A stretch of 8,993 nt of DNA from Desulfobacterales bacterium. Its GTDB lineage: Bacteria > Desulfobacterota > DSM-4660 > Desulfatiglandales > Desulfatiglandaceae. A program made the position numbers and the translations under genes. The stretch is taken from contig JAMOVZ010000266.1 in the NCBI GenBank assembly GCA_027061865.1, forward strand, positions 1 to 8,993. The letters are read 5' to 3'. Below are positions 7,491-8,993 of the stretch, in pieces. Position 1 is the stretch's first letter, and every line of letters begins with the position of its first letter. The notes below the pieces were generated by a model. The model did not search any database and was not told where the DNA came from. It saw only the letters and a list, made by a program, of their open reading frames with translations.

Positions 7491-7976
7491 TCACTCATCC
7501 TCAGGCCTTACCAGGCTCACCACGGCATAGGCCGCAACTCCTTCCCCCCTTCCACAAAAACCTAGGCCTTCAGTGGTTGTGGCCTTGATGTTTATGGCAC
7601 TCACCCTTGCGTTCATTGCCTCTGCAAGCCTTCGGCGCATATCCCCAATAAAGGGGGCAAGTTTGGGGGCCTGGGCTACTACTGCGGCATCCACATTGTT
7701 TACCGCCAATCCTTCCTTTGCAACCCAATCAATCACTTTCTTTAAAAGCTCCAGGCTGTTCGCCCCTTTGTATGCAGGATCTGAGTCTGGGAAATGAGTG
7801 CCGATATCTCCACGGCCCAGGGCGCCCAAGACGGCGTCAATTACCGCATGAGTCAAGACATCTGCGTCAGAGTGTCCTTCAAGACCCTTATCAAAAGGGA
7901 TATTCACCCCCCCTAAGATCAGAGGCCTTTCTTCAACAAGCCTGTGCACATCGTATCCAATCCCTATTCTGAACAA
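7491..7976 (-). CDS. ispF: 2-C-methyl-D-erythritol 2,4-cyclodiphosphate synthase
   Basis: IspF makes 2-C-methyl-D-erythritol 2,4-cyclodiphosphate, with release of CMP, from the CDP-methylerythritol 2-phosphate intermediate of the MEP isoprenoid pathway. From the TTG at 7976 the protein is 161 aa, the typical length. It has the N-terminal GIGYDVHRL, with metal ligands Asp9 and His11, HSDADV at 35-40, His43, and DIGTHFPDSDP at 57-67. The C-terminal signature KATTTEGLGFCGRGEG is also present. The frame stays open upstream to another TTG at 8015, which would add 13 residues. I prefer 7976 because the family normally begins two or three residues before the RIGxGYDVH motif and GAGAGG lies seven nt upstream. 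There is no ispD next to it or fused to it. It lies between fmdB-like and cysS genes, probably in the same transcript. Confidence 0.96.
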   Translation of the reverse strand: MFRIGIGYDVHRLVEERPLILGGVNIPFDKGLEGHSDADVLTHAVIDAVLGALGRGDIGTHFPDSDPAYKGANSLELLKKVIDWVAKEGLAVNNVDAAVVAQAPKLAPFIGDMRRRLAEAMNARVSAINIKATTTEGLGFCGRGEGVAAYAVVSLVRPEDE

Positions 7977-7983
7977 TGCTCGT

Positions 7984-7989
7984 CCTCTC
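7984..7989 (-). promoter_or_regulatory. Ribosome binding site that selects the TTG start of ispF
   Basis: GAGAGG on the minus strand lies seven nt before TTG (7976-7974). With the conserved IspF N-terminus this selects that codon. The alternative TTG at 8015 also has a purine run (AGAGGGG, about 10 nt away) but would add a non-conserved 13-residue extension. Confidence 0.6.
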
Positions 7990-8052
7990 GCTGGACAACC
8001 TAGAAGCGGCTCCAAGTGAACTTGGCCCCTCTACTACTTTAACAGCCCCTAA

Positions 8053-8271
8053 TCAATGGCACCCGGCACAACTGGTTGCCGTACATGAACTACAGCCCGA
8101 CGAGCCCTTGGCCGGGGTGAAGTTATCCCCGCTCTTAAAGGCACAAGCCGACATCAGGCGTTCAAGTTTATCGCCCTTACAAGCAGGGCAAGTGATCACA
8201 TCACCTGAGCCCAGGACCAGAGTTTCAAACTCCTCGTTGCAGGATAAGCACTTGTATTCGTATATGGGCAT
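8053..8271 (-). CDS. FmdB-family zinc ribbon protein
   Basis: This 72-aa protein starts MPIYEYKCLSC, the hallmark of the FmdB (CxxC_CxxC_SSSS) family of small putative regulatory zinc-ribbon proteins. Two CxxC pairs (Cys8/Cys11 and Cys28/Cys31) would bind one zinc. The tail is rich in small residues and has further cysteines (Cys60, Cys63, Cys68, Cys71), ending CAGCH, so a second metal-binding or redox-active cluster is conceivable. The family is named after a proposed regulator of formamidase genes, but its true function is largely unknown. The ATG at 8271 is preceded by a perfect AGGAGG eight nt away. A longer frame from 8301 would add ten non-conserved residues and overlap the upstream gene. 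The 76 nt between this gene and ispF hold only the ispF ribosome binding site and a small hairpin. Confidence 0.9.
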   Translation of the reverse strand: MPIYEYKCLSCNEEFETLVLGSGDVITCPACKGDKLERLMSACAFKSGDNFTPAKGSSGCSSCTATSCAGCH

Positions 8272-8279
8272 GGCTATTT

Positions 8280-8285
8280 CCTCCT
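8280..8285 (-). promoter_or_regulatory. Ribosome binding site of the fmdB-like gene
   Basis: AGGAGG on the minus strand lies eight nt before the ATG at 8271. It settles the start at MPIYEYKC and rules out the longer frame beginning at 8301. Confidence 0.75.
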
Positions 8286-8300
8286 TTCTTATCTTTCTCA

Positions 8301-8993
8301 CTAGAGCAGTTCCAGCACCGCCGCACTGAGCAGGGGAAACATGATCTCGTGGTGGCCCACCAAGTTGTATCCCCTCCCGCCCTCAAGCGTGGGGCGGTGA
8401 ACCACATTGGTAATGGGGCGGTATTGTTTGATAAAGTCCATATTTACAGTTATAAAGTTTTTTATATTGTGCCCTAGGTTTCTCACCACGCTCAGGGCCT
8501 TCAAGAATACCTCTGGCATTATAACTGCTGAGCCCAAATTTATGAAAACCCCCTTTTCTAATCTGGACACCAAGGTGCAAAATATCCTGAAATCGATATG
8601 CGAACTCTCACCCACTGCTCCCCCACTCATGGAAGGCTGGCAATGGATGATATCAGTGCCGATTGCCACATGCACCGTAACAGGCACTCCAAGCTCATGG
8701 GCTTTAACTAAAATACTATAATTATTATAAGGGAATTTTTCCTCCCTCATCAATGCCCCTACGGTCTTTCCAAGGCCCCAGTTGCGTGTAGCGGCCTCTT
8801 TTGCCGCATTGTTCAGGAACTGGCCGGTCTCTTCCGCCATGCCAAAGCTTCCGTCAGAAAGACTTGCTGCAACATCTTCAGAGGTCTTTCCAGCCATTGC
8901 AAGCTCGGCATCATGAATAATGCAAGCCCCGTTCATGGCAATGCCGGAAAGAACCCCTCGCTCCATCAGTTGTATGATTATTGGGGAAAGGCC
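8301..8993 (-). CDS. Conserved protein resembling deoxyhypusine synthase-like family (partial, N-terminus missing)
   Basis: The frame is open to the window edge, so the gene starts outside. The 230 visible codons begin GLSPIIIQLMERGVLSG; the ATG at 8966 is an internal methionine. Recognisable segments include IAMNGACIIHDAELAMAG, DGSFGMAEETGQFLNNA, a GVPVTVHVAIGTDIIHCQP stretch, GGAVGESSHIDFRIFC, and a C-terminal HHEIMFPLLSAAVLELL. The order of a Gly/Asn-Gly loop, a later GVPV strand and a closing FPLL segment recalls the NAD-binding deoxyhypusine/homospermidine synthase fold. I see no clear counterpart of the catalytic lysine region of eukaryotic deoxyhypusine synthase, so the biochemical function is open. 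It has no signal peptide or obvious membrane segment in the visible part. It precedes the fmdB-like gene by 29 nt and probably shares its transcript. Confidence 0.5.
   Translation of the reverse strand, partial: GLSPIIIQLMERGVLSGIAMNGACIIHDAELAMAGKTSEDVAASLSDGSFGMAEETGQFLNNAAKEAATRNWGLGKTVGALMREEKFPYNNYSILVKAHELGVPVTVHVAIGTDIIHCQPSMSGGAVGESSHIDFRIFCTLVSRLEKGVFINLGSAVIMPEVFLKALSVVRNLGHNIKNFITVNMDFIKQYRPITNVVHRPTLEGGRGYNLVGHHEIMFPLLSAAVLELL

Noticed and set aside
8005..8026. Small hairpin (CCAAGT / ACTTGG) between the fmdB-like gene and ispF as a terminator
   Set aside because: The stem is only five or six pairs, the loop is tiny and no T run follows, so it does not support termination.
7718..8329. 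Plus-strand open frames opposite ispF and the fmdB-like gene (for example 7976-8329)
   Set aside because: They lie antisense to well-supported genes, encode no recognisable motif and have no convincing start signals.
8301..8966. The ATG at 8966 as the true start of the deoxyhypusine synthase-like gene
   Set aside because: The frame remains open upstream to the window edge with protein-like sequence (GLSPIIIQL), and no ribosome binding site precedes this ATG.

Overview
The window carries eight genes, all on the minus strand, two of them cut by the window edges. They form two tandem transcription blocks read from right to left. Gene content suggests a strictly anaerobic bacterium, most likely a deltaproteobacterium (Desulfobacterota). 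The reasons are a benzoyl-CoA-reductase/2-hydroxyacyl-CoA-dehydratase subunit, a GlcD-HdrD-type flavin/iron-sulfur fusion, and a cysteine-rich FmdB protein. This placement is inferred from protein resemblance, not from a search. There are no rRNA or tRNA genes, insertion sequences or CRISPR repeats.

Upstream block (about 8993 down to 4030): the 3' part of a conserved protein that resembles deoxyhypusine synthase-like proteins, a small FmdB-type zinc ribbon, ispF (isoprenoid precursor synthesis by the MEP pathway), cysS (cysteinyl-tRNA synthetase) and uvrB (nucleotide excision repair). Gaps are short (29, 76 and 22 nt) and cysS and uvrB overlap by 14 nt, so these are probably co-transcribed housekeeping genes. 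Good Shine-Dalgarno sequences fix the starts, including a TTG start for ispF and a GTG start for cysS.

Downstream block (about 4029 down to 1): a 148-nt intergenic region holds a weak hairpin after uvrB and a good sigma-70-type promoter (perfect TTGACA, 18-nt spacer, TATAGT). It is followed by an 866-aa FAD-linked oxidase fused to two 4Fe-4S motifs and two CCG domains, then a 414-aa BcrB/HgdB-type subunit 10 nt later. The stop codon of that gene overlaps an ATG (TGATG) that opens another reading frame running off the window. Its first residues fit an ATPase activator of the BcrA/BcrD/HgdC type. This block looks like a redox module joining a 2-hydroxyacid-type flavoprotein and heterodisulfide-reductase-like domains to a radical dehydratase/aryl-CoA reductase component. 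It is the most interesting part of the window. Its substrate cannot be read from the sequence.
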